A DNA stretch of 64,000 nt, taken from the NCBI RefSeq assembly GCF_032854445.1, contig NC_088301.1, positions 27,202,402 to 27,266,401 of the forward strand. Reading direction: 5' to 3'. Position 1 is the first letter of the stretch, and the number at the start of each line of letters is the position of its first letter. This DNA comes from Liolophura sinensis. Lineage: Eukaryota > Mollusca > Polyplacophora > Chitonida > Chitonidae. The notes below the pieces were generated by a model. It saw only the letters and a program-made list of their open reading frames with translations. It did no database searches and had not been told where the DNA came from. This document shows positions 46,016 through 57,218 of the stretch, piece after piece. A program made the translations under genes and the position numbers.

Positions 46016-47190
46016 GTTCCAAAAAGACGTTTCTGACATAAAGGAAAATAAATGAGAAGAAATAAGATAACCTGAGTTATTTAGGAAGAGGGGAAAACAG
46101 ACCTGAACGGTCACTGACATTTTTTTTTCGACGTGCTCCGTAATTCTATAAATCTAGTAAAGAATTCTCACGAGTCCACCGGATGCTCCATGTTACAGAA
46201 ACCGAAACGCCATGTCACGTCAGTGGCGTCAATTGTGCCCTACTACAGCATGGTTAAATGGCAAAACACGGTCCGGGTAAATAGATACGTTCTCTGGTTA
46301 TAGAAATAATTGGCGTCTGATTGGATAAAACTGATAACATGATGGCGCTTTTGATTTTATCAAGGTGCGTTATTTTGCTTACTTTGAACTGCGATGTCTC
46401 GGTTTTAAATCATCACAAAATTAAAAAACTTACACTATTTAAACTTGCCGTGGGATACTTTATCGACACATATACATTTGATCTGATGTTGTCTTTTTTA
46501 ACCGAGAGGAAGTCATGTGATAATGCCAAGACTTGGTTAATCGTTGAAAGGGAAGTGTGTTAGACTAGTGAAGTGTGCATCGATGTCACTAGCCTATAGA
46601 CTGACCACGAAGTGAAAACTTGAGTCATCAGACATGCGCGTATGCATCGTGCTGAGACATACAGTATGTATTTTTGGAATAAACATACAAAAATTAAATC
46701 ACCTCTTATGTTTTATACTGTGTAAGAAGCATCAGTTTCTTCATTATTACTTTGTATTACAAACACGAATACAGATGTGTCCTGGTCATTTTTTGTTGAC
46801 GTGGCCTGGTAAATTTTTGTTTTTTGGCCAGACTTTTATTCGTGTTTGTACCGTAATGATGGAAATTGTCTAAGCTTTGGGCAGGTATGAGTTTTAGTGG
46901 TGAAAGTTTGAAATTCTGGGCGAGAGGACACAAGGAGACAGATGGTGATGAGGCTGCGTGTGACGTCCCCTTGGCGTTGCTAGGCACCCCTCCCAGCTGC
47001 CGGCATGGAAAGGTCCAGATTTTGACGGTCAACCTATGTCAAGATTTTTACAGCTTCTTTCTCACAGGCTGGGCCAGGTATGCGCCAAAGCTTAATGTTT
47101 GGGACTGAGCTACAGCGCTAAATGTTAACATTGTCGCTTATGGAAAACTAATGGGGGTCTGTGGCCAGACACCCCTAACTGACGGCCTGC
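46016..47190. other. Left-arm sequence without recognised gene
   Basis: No exon recognised. From about 46880 to 47170 it has no counterpart in the right arm (about 300 bp against about 110 bp of unrelated sequence). The block at 46965-47070 recurs at 39560-39680. Confidence 0.5.
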
Positions 47191-47825
47191 TGTCTTCCCT
47201 TGTCGCTCACAATAATTGAGCTCTTATCATTATTTTATAGGAAATTGGTGTTCGACGGCCAGCCCGTGCCAACTAAGAGTGGCTAAATTCTGTTCAACCC
47301 GACCGGGCTACAAAAAATGGTGACCCCGACGGATATTATATCCGTAGGGAACTGACTGTTCAACCCTGTGAAACCTACGAAAACAAACACTAAATTAAGA
47401 TACGAATTTGATTTCCTCGGATGATCTTAATTAGTTGCAATATGCTCTGCTTAGCCGAAAATCTGGTTGTAGTTGTATAAACACGCACACGCCGACATGC
47501 TTATTTCGCCAACGTACGAGTTATTGCAGCTGCACGAGTACGTTTCTTCTACACAAGTGTGTTACATATTTTGGAGTGGTTTTATCGTATAATTGCCAGC
47601 CTATCATTGTGTCTGTACAGATTAACGCATTCTAAAGCTTTGCTAAACTCGGCTCGTGAATTTAGTAGACACATTACCCAAGTTGTACGGGCCTATGTAC
47701 ATATATGTGGATTCCAGATATAAACAGTGCTATTCCCACTGTTTAAATACTTGACAGTGACTTCTATATTGAACATCATCTCGAACTGAGCCTACAACTG
47801 GGAATTCAAATTCTCCAACACTAAA

Positions 47826-48262
47826 ATAACAGCCATTGTTTCAACAAACAGAACAAAAGTAAATGCACAACTCTCTCTAGGTGGACAGAAAATCGAATTG
47901 AAAGACAAGGTTAATACCCAGGCACAAAACGGGGAGCAAACACATCTACTCTCTTAAAAATGTACCAGTGTCTAATCCGTTCCAAAACAGACTATGGCGC
48001 AATAGCCTATCAATCCGTCTGCAATACTCAAATAAAACGAATTGATAGTCTCCATTATTCTGCTCTAAAAATAGCAACAGGTGCCTTCAATGGCACTTCA
48101 CTATGTAGCCTACAAGTAGAAACGTGTGAGAAACCTCTGCCTATTGGAAGAGAACAGTTAACCATTAAATATGCAGGTCAGATAAGCACTTACGGCAGTC
48201 AGAATCCATCTTATAATGTAATTCAATCCAATTCAGATTATCAATATCTGAAAGAAAAGTGA
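47826..48262 (+). mobile_element. LINE reverse transcriptase fragment, left copy
   Basis: Reads FKFSNTKITAIVSTN, then MYQCLIRSKTDYGAIAYQSV, IKRIDSLHYSALKIATGAF and PLPIGREQLTIKYAGQI, the region after the RT core in Jockey/I-like non-LTR elements. A separate lineage from the LINE at 19.3-21.4 kb. The inverted counterpart is at 58911-59345, so the insertion predates the duplication. There is a frame break between the first part and the rest. Confidence 0.8.
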
Positions 48263-48349
48263 ACAAAACACTCTGCTCCAATTTGTTATTCCTCTCCAGT
48301 TATATGTGGTAAGGTTTTCAAACACCTACAGATGGGGGGGGGGGGGATT

Positions 48350-48603
48350 CCTCCGTGGCTCAGTTGGTTAGTGCGCTAGCGCAGCGTATTGAAGCCTCTC
48401 ACCAGTGCGGTCGCTGTGAGTTCAATCACAGCTGGCTTCTTCTCCGGCCGTACGTGGGAAGGTCTGACAGCAACCTGCGGATGGTCGTGGGTTTCCCCCG
48501 GGCTCTGCCCAGTTTCCACCCACCATAATGCTGATCGCCGTCGTATAACTCAAATATTCTATAGAGTATGGCATAAAACACCAATCAGTCAAACACATAA
48601 GTA
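48350..48603 (+). mobile_element. Full-length tRNA-derived SINE, left copy
   Basis: Head TCCGTGGCTCAGTTGGTTAG, body and a CAATCAGTCAAACA tail. Pairs with 58563-58829 in the right arm. Confidence 0.92.
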
Positions 48604-48779
48604 AATGAACAGGTCACCAGTGGAGTTTTATCTTACTATCTGGTGTCCCCACCACCACTTGCCGGATATGCTTTTTCCTTATAGGGAGGTGGAAGGAGAG
48701 GGTTTGGAGGATGGGAGGTATACATATATCCTACCGATCTCAATATTATGATAAAGATGAGACATTTTTTGTTTTGTAG

Positions 48780-48832
48780 CCCTCATTGCCGACACCTTCG
48801 CCATTTTCATCAGAACCAGACCGGTGATGTAA
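48780..48832 (+). pseudogene. Orphan second copy of the secreted-protein terminal exon
   Basis: Same acceptor (TTTTGTAG) and coding (LIADTFAIFIRTRPVM, stop) as 45580-45632, about 3.2 kb further on, without the preceding exons. It could be a spare 3' exon for alternative splicing or a dead duplicate. The right-arm copy is at 58341-58393. Confidence 0.75.
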
Positions 48833-48935
48833 GAGAAATGTCCTGGCCCTGGGATACTTTATCGATAGTAGTACAGATGACTGTCTGAAGCGAGAGTGGC
48901 ATCTCAAATATGTGTTCCCTAGAGGTTAGACCGAT

Positions 48936-49434
48936 CCAGCGGGATTTCCAAAAATTAAAAATAAAATAATCAGAAGATAATGAGGTGAGCTTAGCGACCG
49001 ACACCGTTCCAGCCGGATTTCTGAAACTAATCAACTAATCAAAAAGATATGCGGTCTACATCTCCAAAATTTAACGCGTGGAGGTAGGGGCTGTTGGCTG
49101 GTTATCAGCTTAGAATTATTAATTAATTAAAGAATGGGTGTGGTGTGAAGATTATTTATAGCCAAGCCAGAATACCGATAGAGTCATGCGACATATTGTT
49201 GGGTAGGCATAGACAGTTCCAGCGGGATTTCCAAAAGTAAAAAATAAACGCCTGGGCCATTCCAGCGGGATTTCAAAAAGTCGAAATAAACTGATAATGT
49301 AATCAAGAAATATGCGGTCAACATCTCCAATATTAAACGCGTGGTGGTAGTCGTAGTATAAGAGAGGTGTTGACAGCCCTACGCTATAGCGTTGCCCGGA
49401 ATAAAATCTATATACACCGTCTCAGCGGGATTTC
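48936..49434 (+). promoter_or_regulatory. Array of five 15-bp elements (TTCCAGCGGGATTTC-like), left arm
   Basis: Copies at 48936-48950, 49007-49022, 49217-49232, 49260-49275 and 49421-49434, all in one orientation and spaced 50-210 bp. The consensus is TTCCAGCGGGATTTCCAAAA. Sequence between copies is unrelated, so this is not a tandem repeat. The GGGATTTCC core resembles a Rel/NF-kB site. All lie 300-800 bp upstream of the TATA box at 49732. Confidence 0.6.
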
Positions 49435-49731
49435 TGAAAAGTAAACCAATAATACATGGCCATTATGTCCAATAGTTACCGCTTGCGGATGATGGCGGTA
49501 TATGAGCGATGTTGATTGGTCGGTAGCATAGAACGGGAGGGGCGAATCCTGAGTCAATTCAAGAAGAACTGATGTGTCGTAAACATTATTTAGAGTCAGG
49601 ACCCAGTCTACCTATAAAGACGTAGTCAGAGACCTGATGAGGCGAGTGTAGAATCGGAGGGTATAATAACTCCTTAGGTCATTCGTCGCTTTTAGGTTAA
49701 TTGGGTCACGATGTGAGGTCAAAACACAGAA

Positions 49732-49739
49732 TATATAAG
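49732..49739 (+). promoter_or_regulatory. TATA box, left arm
   Basis: TATATAAG, 38 bases before the ATG at 49777. Conserved at 57430-57437 in the right arm. Confidence 0.6.
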
Positions 49740-49776
49740 CGGAGACAAATACGTTTTATCCAAGAGGAAGAAAAAC

Positions 49777-49815
49777 ATGTCTACTAATACCCCCAAATCT
49801 GAAAACGAACCTTAA
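49777..49815 (+). pseudogene. Short reading after the TATA box, closed in the left arm
   Basis: MSTNTPKSENEP then TAA. The right-arm copy has CAA at this codon and stays open for 57 codons. Downstream left-arm sequence (49890-49955) still reads TCEEYYRNTPFEVDYNNG before a GTGAGC donor-like site, echoing CEYCRNTRF in the exon at 50563. Confidence 0.45.
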
Positions 49816-50562
49816 GATGTGGCGTATACATCTACATCGAAAATGTCGATACCTAAGCCTTTACCCAAAACTATACGGATAAATAGCTGCAAGGGACTTT
49901 ACATAGGCCATACACTTGTGAGGAATACTATCGAAATACGCCGTTCGAGGTGGATTATAATAATGGGGTGAGCGTGTGATTGAAGAGTCCGAAAGGAATT
50001 TAGACAACTCGTGTATAGGTATACGTAATATAGGTGCAGTTTTGGCGAATCGTGAACGACCAAGACATTAAAATTAAATTCAGGGTTCTACCTGATCAAT
50101 TTTTAATTGGGATTTGTAATCATTAAGTATTAAGGAGTCGGCGAGGACAATCATATACCACCCATGCGCCGCGGGATATCGTAACCGGTAAAACGTCAAG
50201 TTTTTATACCTTATGATAAGCACACAAAGTCGCTTATGAACAAACTCTTATCGAGCACATTAGCTAACGTATAATTAGGAGAAAACTAAATGCTGAGAAC
50301 GAATGGTATTGGTTATAACGCTAGTGCGCTGTAACGTTAGCAGAGAAGTTTAGCATTACAGTTGTTTTAGCGTGTGTTAAGAATACCCCTGAAGCGTTAA
50401 GCGTCTTATGCAGCGCTGGCTTTAACGTGTATTTACTATAGTTATAGACACTTTGAAAAAAAATGTAGTTAGCTATAGTGCATAGTGCTGGTATAGGTCT
50501 AATACAGGAAAGAAATCACTCACGTAGGTATAACACTATAAGCCGATCAATTGTTTTTGCAG

Positions 50563-51107
50563 ATACTAATTTAGGTACTTATGAAAAAGATACAGTCTAC
50601 TGTGAATACTGTCGAAATACGCGGTTCGTGTATGAGTCGTGCCCTACGACAGGTGACCTATGAGGCAGCAACCTATAGATTTTAAATAAGACGAGTGCTT
50701 TTCAAAGAGCAATATTAACGAACTGTTCCAGATTGATGCATGGTCGTAGGAAAGCTCAACAAAACGACGAAGAAGTCACGTCTGAACCATGTGGCATATA
50801 GATTTTAAATACTTTTTTTTAATTTTGAAGTAACACAACCCATGCAGAGTTTTTGTTGTGCGAGTAACAGCTTTTATTGAAATGCTATGCAAGTGCGCAA
50901 GAACATGACTAATCCTCTAATTTTGACGTGTAAGTTTGTGTGAGAATGTTTTTTGTTTGTTAATGCCAAATTTGCCGTATATTATTGACAGATCCTGATG
51001 CGTGTTGGACGGTCAATGCGCGAGAATGGTTGAATACTACAAAGCGATATAACAACTGTGGTAAGGGTGTCAGGTACTTTGACGGAACTGAGTGTGGCGA
51101 TGGTTAG
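50563..51107 (+). CDS. Two 3' exons of an unrecognised cysteine-containing protein, left copy
   Basis: Exon 50563-50652 (90 nt, phase 1 to 1) lies between a TTTTTGCAG acceptor and a GGTGACC donor and reads DTNLGTYEKDTVYCEYCRNT, then RFVYESCPTT. Exon 50992-51107 follows ATTGACAG and reads DPDACWTVNAREWLNTTKRY, NNCGKGVRYFDGTECGDG, stop. Phases fit. The CEYCRNTRFVYESCP part faintly recalls a chitin-binding (peritrophin-like) half domain, but the cysteine count is short; family unknown. Upstream exons are not identified; the 57-codon reading at 57219-57392 (right arm) or its left relic may be related. Frame and splice sites are kept in the right-arm copy. Confidence 0.5.
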
Positions 51108-52281
51108 TCAAGGTCATCGAAGAGGCATGGAGATCCCTTTTCTTTTGGACTGATTTTTTCTTAAACACGATGTGACAGTAGAGACAGTTACCACAAATGG
51201 ATTTGCAGTGTAGATGAAATTACACACAATCCGGGATAAGCATGCATGCTATAAGTTGGGAGGTTGAATATTGTCTTTTGACAAAGTGCAATTCACCTTA
51301 GTATGTTAGATACTGAAGCAGACTCTCGGTAGCAAGGCTGCACAACTTAATTGAGATATATGCTTGGCTCTAACATTAAACAGTGCGTAAAGTTAGACCG
51401 ACTGTACAGCGCTAGGCAACGTGCTGGAAAGAACTGCCCAGATAAAAGAAAAAAACGAAATTTAATGAACTCTTAGGCGACTGCATGTTCCGTGTCTAGG
51501 TGACAGTGGTCAAGGTCTAGATGTTTGATGCATGTCCAGTATGTTCAGACGTGCGATGAAATGCTCATATATACGTAAATATATATCTACAGGAGAACCT
51601 GTCTACCAAACTTCTTCAATGGCACACTCATCGTGCTGAGTATTCCTCTTTATCGACATTATTTATAAAACTGGACCCAGCAAACTAGAGTGCGGAATTC
51701 GTAACATACAGTTTACATATCCATAAAGCGGCAAGGTGTTTCCCCTTCAGCCAATAACCAAGAACCGCAGACTGAGCATACTCATGGACATACTCTGTGG
51801 AAATGTAAAAGCGTCTATAAAGATTAATCAAATCAAAAAGTTTAATTACACCACACAAGAACAATAGCAATGCTACATTGACCGTTTCGGCGGTAAAGGA
51901 AAGTGGAAGTCACTGGAAAGTAGCAACCTAGGAAACGTGTAAGTTCTATAGTGCTCCGTTGTTCTTACAGTGTCAAGGTGTCATTCCAGCCTCGGCACCA
52001 GAGGTTTATTATTGGACTACATGCCTTTTGAATGTGTAAGAATGACTAAGAAGCAAAACTAAACAAATACATGTAGTTCCAAATTGAGATCTAAATAATA
52101 CATAGAACGTCTGTCTATCGTAAATATACGATCGTGAACTGGTTTATTTAGAGTATTCTTGAATGAATTTTCACCACAGATAAAACACAATCTCTCTGAC
52201 TTGTTTTCAGAGTTACAGTAACATCTGAGACAAGTTCATCGAGCATTTAAAACAATGACACATTCTAGACTGGCGAATCAT
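51108..52281. other. Left-arm sequence without recognised gene
   Basis: No coding exon recognised. It matches 54506-56079 in reverse complement, apart from the solo LTR present only on the right. Confidence 0.6.
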
Positions 52282-54505
52282 GGTGTACTATTGCATTCAT
52301 GTTCATCCTTCTTTTCTCTTTGACATAGGATTCACCACTACCCTGTCTTCAATAACACTACTGTAACTACACTACTGTATGAACATCTAGGTGCCTTCGT
52401 GGCTCAGTTGGTTGGCGCGCTAGCACAGCGTAATGACCCAGGAGCCTCTCCACCAATGCAGTCGCTGTGAGTTCAAGTCCAGCTCATGCTGGCTTCCTCT
52501 CCGGCCGTACGTCGGAAGGTCTGCGAGCAGCCTGCGGATGGACGTGGGTTTCCCCCGGGCTGTGCCCGGTTTCCTCCCACCATAATGCTGGCCGCCGTCG
52601 TATAAGTGAAATATTCTTGAGTACGGCGTAAAACACCAATCAAATAAATAAATAAATCAAATTAATGGTAAAACTACTGCTGAATTAGGTGAATCATTAG
52701 CTAATGCATTGTTCGCAAAGATCGCCACTTCGGTACCTTACAACGAAAGCACTTATCCTTGCTTAGTGCAAAACAACCTTGTTTGTCTTGAAATTTCACA
52801 ATGGATTAAAAATATGAGATTAATTGCTCCACTTATAACTCAAGTTAGATCCCCTTATGCAACACGCTGTCATTTAAACGTCCCCATAGTGTTAAGGTTT
52901 TAAGTACACGTGTATATCTACATTTAGAACTTCCAAGCAGCATATCATCTTGCACTTGGGAATGGTCTCTGTATGTTTGGGATTTTAAGTCGTACTATAG
53001 GTCTGAATTTATACACTGCTTACTGGTAGGTTCTGACTTGCACCTAAATTATGCCATCTTGCCTTGCTACCAAAAGTTTGAATATGTATCAAATTAAATT
53101 GTATTCCGTGAAAACAAAAAATTTAACCTTCCAAATTCTGTCACGTACGTTTATCACGGTCTTCATCTACAATGCATCTCGATTTTCTGGTAATTAACTA
53201 AATCGTCACATTCTAATTAATAGTTGTGGAATCTCAATATAGACCTCTCTAATATCTACAGCTTGAAAGTATGTTGTCCATGCACATTTTCAAATAAACA
53301 CGTGTAACACCTCATGGACCTCATGGCACCTCATGCCTGTGGTACACATACTGTCAAAACACTGAATTTTTTATATTCAAAAAAAAAAGGAACACAATCC
53401 TCATGATTATCAGTTCGACACAAATGCTTAACCATGCGATACCACTATTGGCAATAGAGGCCTTTATTCTCTGTAAAGGGTGGCTAAAACTATAGATATA
53501 CAGTACGTACAGTATGCATAAAATAGCATTGTCTGTCCCTAAAGACCAAAAAAATCCCATTTAGCAATAAGAAAGCATGATAGTTTCGAAGGCCTGCCCA
53601 ATGTATGCTTGCCTACAACCTTATCGCTGGTCCCAATCCTCGTTCACTGGCACATGCATTTCCGACTAAATTTAACCACCGATCCGATTTTAGTGTCGCC
53701 GTGTGTAGAGTGTGTAGAGACACCTGGCAAGAGGAAAGAGCTCAGCTTGTCATACCCGGGGCCCCGCTTGTGCTCCTTAATACGGTGACATGTGTAGTGA
53801 TGTTGGGTATTGTCTATGTTTTATATTCATTACGTATATTTTATGTCTACTTCTGTATATCGGCTTGGTGGGTATGCCCAAAGGTGCACTAATCATATCA
53901 ACCAGTTAGATACAGAGTAGCCGGATTTCAGAGTTTTGACTCAGCCAGCGAGTGTCCTGTAAGTTTCGTCATTTTACTTGCCATGATTGTGTATTGGATA
54001 TATTTCATCAGTTGTCCGCGGGTTGCATACAAACTACTGTGTTATTCCCAGCTGATTCTTCTATAACCCATGTACTATTGCTGAGAGTAACTTTAAATTA
54101 GAGTGTGTGAGTGTTTCTTTAAATTAGAAGCAATAGGCTGCAGACAAGAAGAGAGGAACAGCTGATTAACGTCACACTATTTTTTTTACAGGTATAAGGC
54201 TCAAGTCATACAATTTGTTGTATAGAAGTGTATCAGATCCAACATTTAAAATATTATGAACATAACTGAGGTAAAGTATATTTGACATTTTAGGCTCGAA
54301 TAGGACGACAAGGATTTGTCATGACAACGGTTTGAAAGCTTTGACCTTGTTAAGCCATACACATCTGTGCTCTCAGCTTTATAATAGCTATACTGAAAAA
54401 GTATATAGTTTCAATCTTATTGATTTGATCAACGTACCTTTGTGTAACCCGAATATACGTGTTTTCATTAAAAACGTTTTTTTAATAGCAACAACTGTGC
54501 GAGTT
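52282..54505. other. Spacer between the inverted arms
   Basis: No inverted pairing between its two halves. Holds one full-length SINE (52390-52659). The reading at 53605-53892 has no recognised motif and is not supported as a gene. Confidence 0.7.
52390..52659 (+). mobile_element. Full-length tRNA-derived SINE in the spacer
   Basis: Head GTGCCTTCGTGGCTCAGTTG, B box GAGTTCAAGTCC, body with the intact GTATAAGTGAAATATTCTTG block and an (AATA)n tail. Close to the consensus of the other full copies. Confidence 0.95.
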
Positions 54506-55035
54506 ATGATTCGCCAGTCTAGAATGTGTCATTGTTTTAAATGCTCGATGAATTTGTCTCAAATGTTACTATAACTCTGAAAACAAGTCAGAGAGATTGT
54601 GTTTTATCTGTGGTGAAAATTCATTCAAGAATACTCTAAATAAACCAGTTCACGGTCGTAAATTTACAGACAGACCTTCTATGTATTATTCAGGTCTCAG
54701 CTTGGAACTATTTGTTTAGTTTTGCTTCTTAGTCATTCTTACACATTCAAAAGGCATGTAGTCAAATAATAAACCTGTGGTGCTGTGGCTGGAATGAGAG
54801 CTTGACACTGTAAGAACAACGGAGCACAATAGAACTTACACGTTTCCTAAGCTGCTACTTCCCAGGGCCTTCGACTTTGCTTTACCGCCGAAACGGTCAG
54901 TGTAGCATTACTGTCGGTCTTGTGTGGTGTAATTAAACTTTTTAATTTGATTAATCTTTGGTTTAGCTTATAGACGCTTTTACATTTCCACAGAATATAA
55001 AGTCGGGATCGGGCTTTCACTGCAAACCTACGTAA

Positions 55036-55381
55036 TGTTGTAAACTTTGACCTATGTACATATGTGTGCGCCGGTAGATGACGCATCAGGTCAACTAGTC
55101 ACGCGACTATCCGTATATATGGGGCTGTAAGCCGGGTACGAAGGAGACTGACACGGAGCTGCAAAAGCTCCCGGGCCTCCTCGAAGCGGCGACCGGCTAG
55201 CTACCTGGATAAGGTTGGCAGGCATAAGCCTTAGGGAGTCGGTGACGGAATGACCGCCATCTATCGGCGCACGCCAACTATCCTATTGCTTGGTGAAATA
55301 AAAGTTGGAAACTGCTACCGGTTGTCTGTTCCATTCTCTACTTTTGGATAATGTCGTCGATTTGTTACTCCGGACGTAACA
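55036..55381. mobile_element. Solo LTR (fossil LTR retrotransposon), right arm only
   Basis: 346 bp beginning TGTTG and ending AACA, flanked by the 4-bp duplication GTAA (55032-55035 and 55382-55385). It contains a TATATAT stretch and an AATAAAA signal, as expected of an LTR. No internal region. Family not fixed; the size and 4-bp duplication would suit a Ty3/Gypsy-type element. Its absence from the left arm suggests insertion after the duplication. Confidence 0.7.
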
Positions 55382-56079
55382 GTAATATTAAATGCCCATG
55401 AGTATGGTTGAAGGGGAAACACCTTGCCGCTTTATGGATATGTAAACTGTATGTAACGAATTCCGCACTCTCTTAGTTTGCTGGGTCCATTTTTAATAAT
55501 GAATACACAGCACGATCAGTGTGCCATTGACGGAGTTTGGTAGACAGGTTCTTCTGTAAATATATATTTACGTATGTTTGAGCATTTCATCGCACGTCTA
55601 AACATACTGGACATGCATCAACCACCTAGACCTTGACCACTGTCACCTAGACACGGAACATGCAGTCGCCTAAGAGTTCATTAAATTTCATTTTTTCTTT
55701 TATCTGGACAGATTTTACTTCGCGGGGCATGTGAGACTGGATGACATAAACAGTTCTTTCCAGCACGTTGCCTAGCGCTGTACAGTCGGTCTAATTTTAC
55801 ACACTGTTTAATGTTAGGGCCAAACATATATCTCAATTAAGTTGTGCAGCCTTGCTACCGAGAGTCTGCATCAGTGTCTAATACACTAAGGTGAATTGTA
55901 CTTTGTCAAAAGACAATAGTCAACCTCCCAACTTATAGCATGCATGCTTATCCCGGATTGTGTGTAATTTCATCTGCACTGCAAATCCATTTGTGGTAAC
56001 TGTCTCTACTGTCACATCGTGTTTAAGAAAAAATCAGTCCAAAAGAAAAGGGATCTTCATGCCTCTCCGATGACCTTGA

Positions 56080-56638
56080 CTAACCATCGCCGCGCTCAGT
56101 TCCGTTGAAGTCACTGATACCCTTACAACAGTTGTTATATCGCTTTGTAGTATTCAACCAATCTCGCGCATTGACCGTCCAACACGCATCAGGATCTGTC
56201 AATAACGTACGGCAAGTTTGGCATTAACAGACAAACAAACATTCTCGCACAAACTTGATTATAGAGGTCAAAATTAGAGGATTAGTCATGTTCTTGCGCA
56301 CTTGCATAGCATTTCAAATAAAAGCTGTTACTCGCACAACAAAAAACTCTGCATGTGTGTAACTTCCATGCCTTCAAAATTTAAAAAAAAAGGTAAAATC
56401 TGTTCGCCACATGGCTCAGACGTGACTTCGTCATCGTTCTATTGAGCTTTCCTACGACCATGCATCAATCTGAAACAGTTCTTTAATATTGCTCTTTGAA
56501 AACCACTCGTCCTATTTAAAATCCATAGGTTGCTCCCTCATAGGTCACCTGTCGTAGGGCACGACTCATACCCGAACCGCGTATTTCGACAGTATTCATA
56601 GTAGACTGTATCTTTTTCATAAGTACTTAAATTAATGT
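56080..56638 (-). CDS. Two 3' exons of an unrecognised cysteine-containing protein, right copy
   Basis: Counterpart of 50563-51107: exons 56549-56638 and 56080-56195 have the same lengths (90 and 116 nt), the same phases and intact acceptor and donor sites. Readings: INLSTYEKDTVYYEYCRNTR, FGYESCPTT, then DPDACWTVNARDWLNTTKRY, NNCCKGISDFNGTERGDG, stop. Several amino acids differ from the left copy, including changes at cysteines, yet no stop or frameshift has arisen. Upstream exons not identified. Confidence 0.5.
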
Positions 56639-57218
56639 CTGCAAACACAATTGATCGGCTTATAGTGTTATACCTACGTGAGTGATTTCTTTCCTGTATT
56701 AGATCTATACCAGCACTATGCGCTTTAGCTATCTACATTTGTCTGTAGTGTCTTTTAGTATAGCAAACATGGGGTGAAGCCAGTGCTGCATAGCGCTTCA
56801 GGGGTATTCCTAACACACGCTAAAACAACTGTAATGCTAAACTTCTCTGTTAACGTTACAGCGCACTAGCGTTATAATCAATACCATTCGTTCTCAGCAT
56901 TTAGTTTTCTCCTAATTATACGTTAGCTATTGTGCTCGATAAGAGTTTGTTCATAAGCGAATTTGTGTGCTTATTATAAGGTATAAAAACTTGACGTTTT
57001 ACCGGTTACGATATCCCGCGGCGCATGGGTGGTATATGATTGTCATCGCCGCTTAATTAATACTTAATGATAACAAATCCAAATTAAAAATTGATCAGGT
57101 AGAACCCTGAATTTAATTTTAATGTGTTGATCGTTCACGATTCGCCAAAACTGCACCTATAATACATGTACCTATACACGTGTTGTCTAAATTCCTTTCG
57201 GACTCTTCAATCACACGC

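Larger units (their letters stand above)
42440..52281 (+). repeat. Left arm of a large imperfect inverted duplication
   Basis: Pairs with 54506-64000 in reverse complement. Anchor pairs: exons 42499-42686 with 63778-63965, 42856-43013 with 63442-63599, 44264-44442 with 61977-62155, 45580-45632 with 61463-61515, LINE piece 47960 with 59213, SINE 48350 with 58829, 50563-50652 with 56549-56638, and inner edge 52281 with 54506. Similarity fades upstream of 42499, so the outer edge is uncertain. Divergence by eye is a few percent in many blocks, more in others, with several large indels. Confidence 0.93.

Noticed and set aside
47435-47635. Reading in the left arm and its opposite-strand partner at 59551-59742
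   Set aside because: Open on opposite strands in the two arms, so neither shows coding conservation.
53605-53892. 95-aa reading in the spacer with hydrophobic C-terminal half
   Set aside because: No recognised motif, no splice or promoter support and no second copy.
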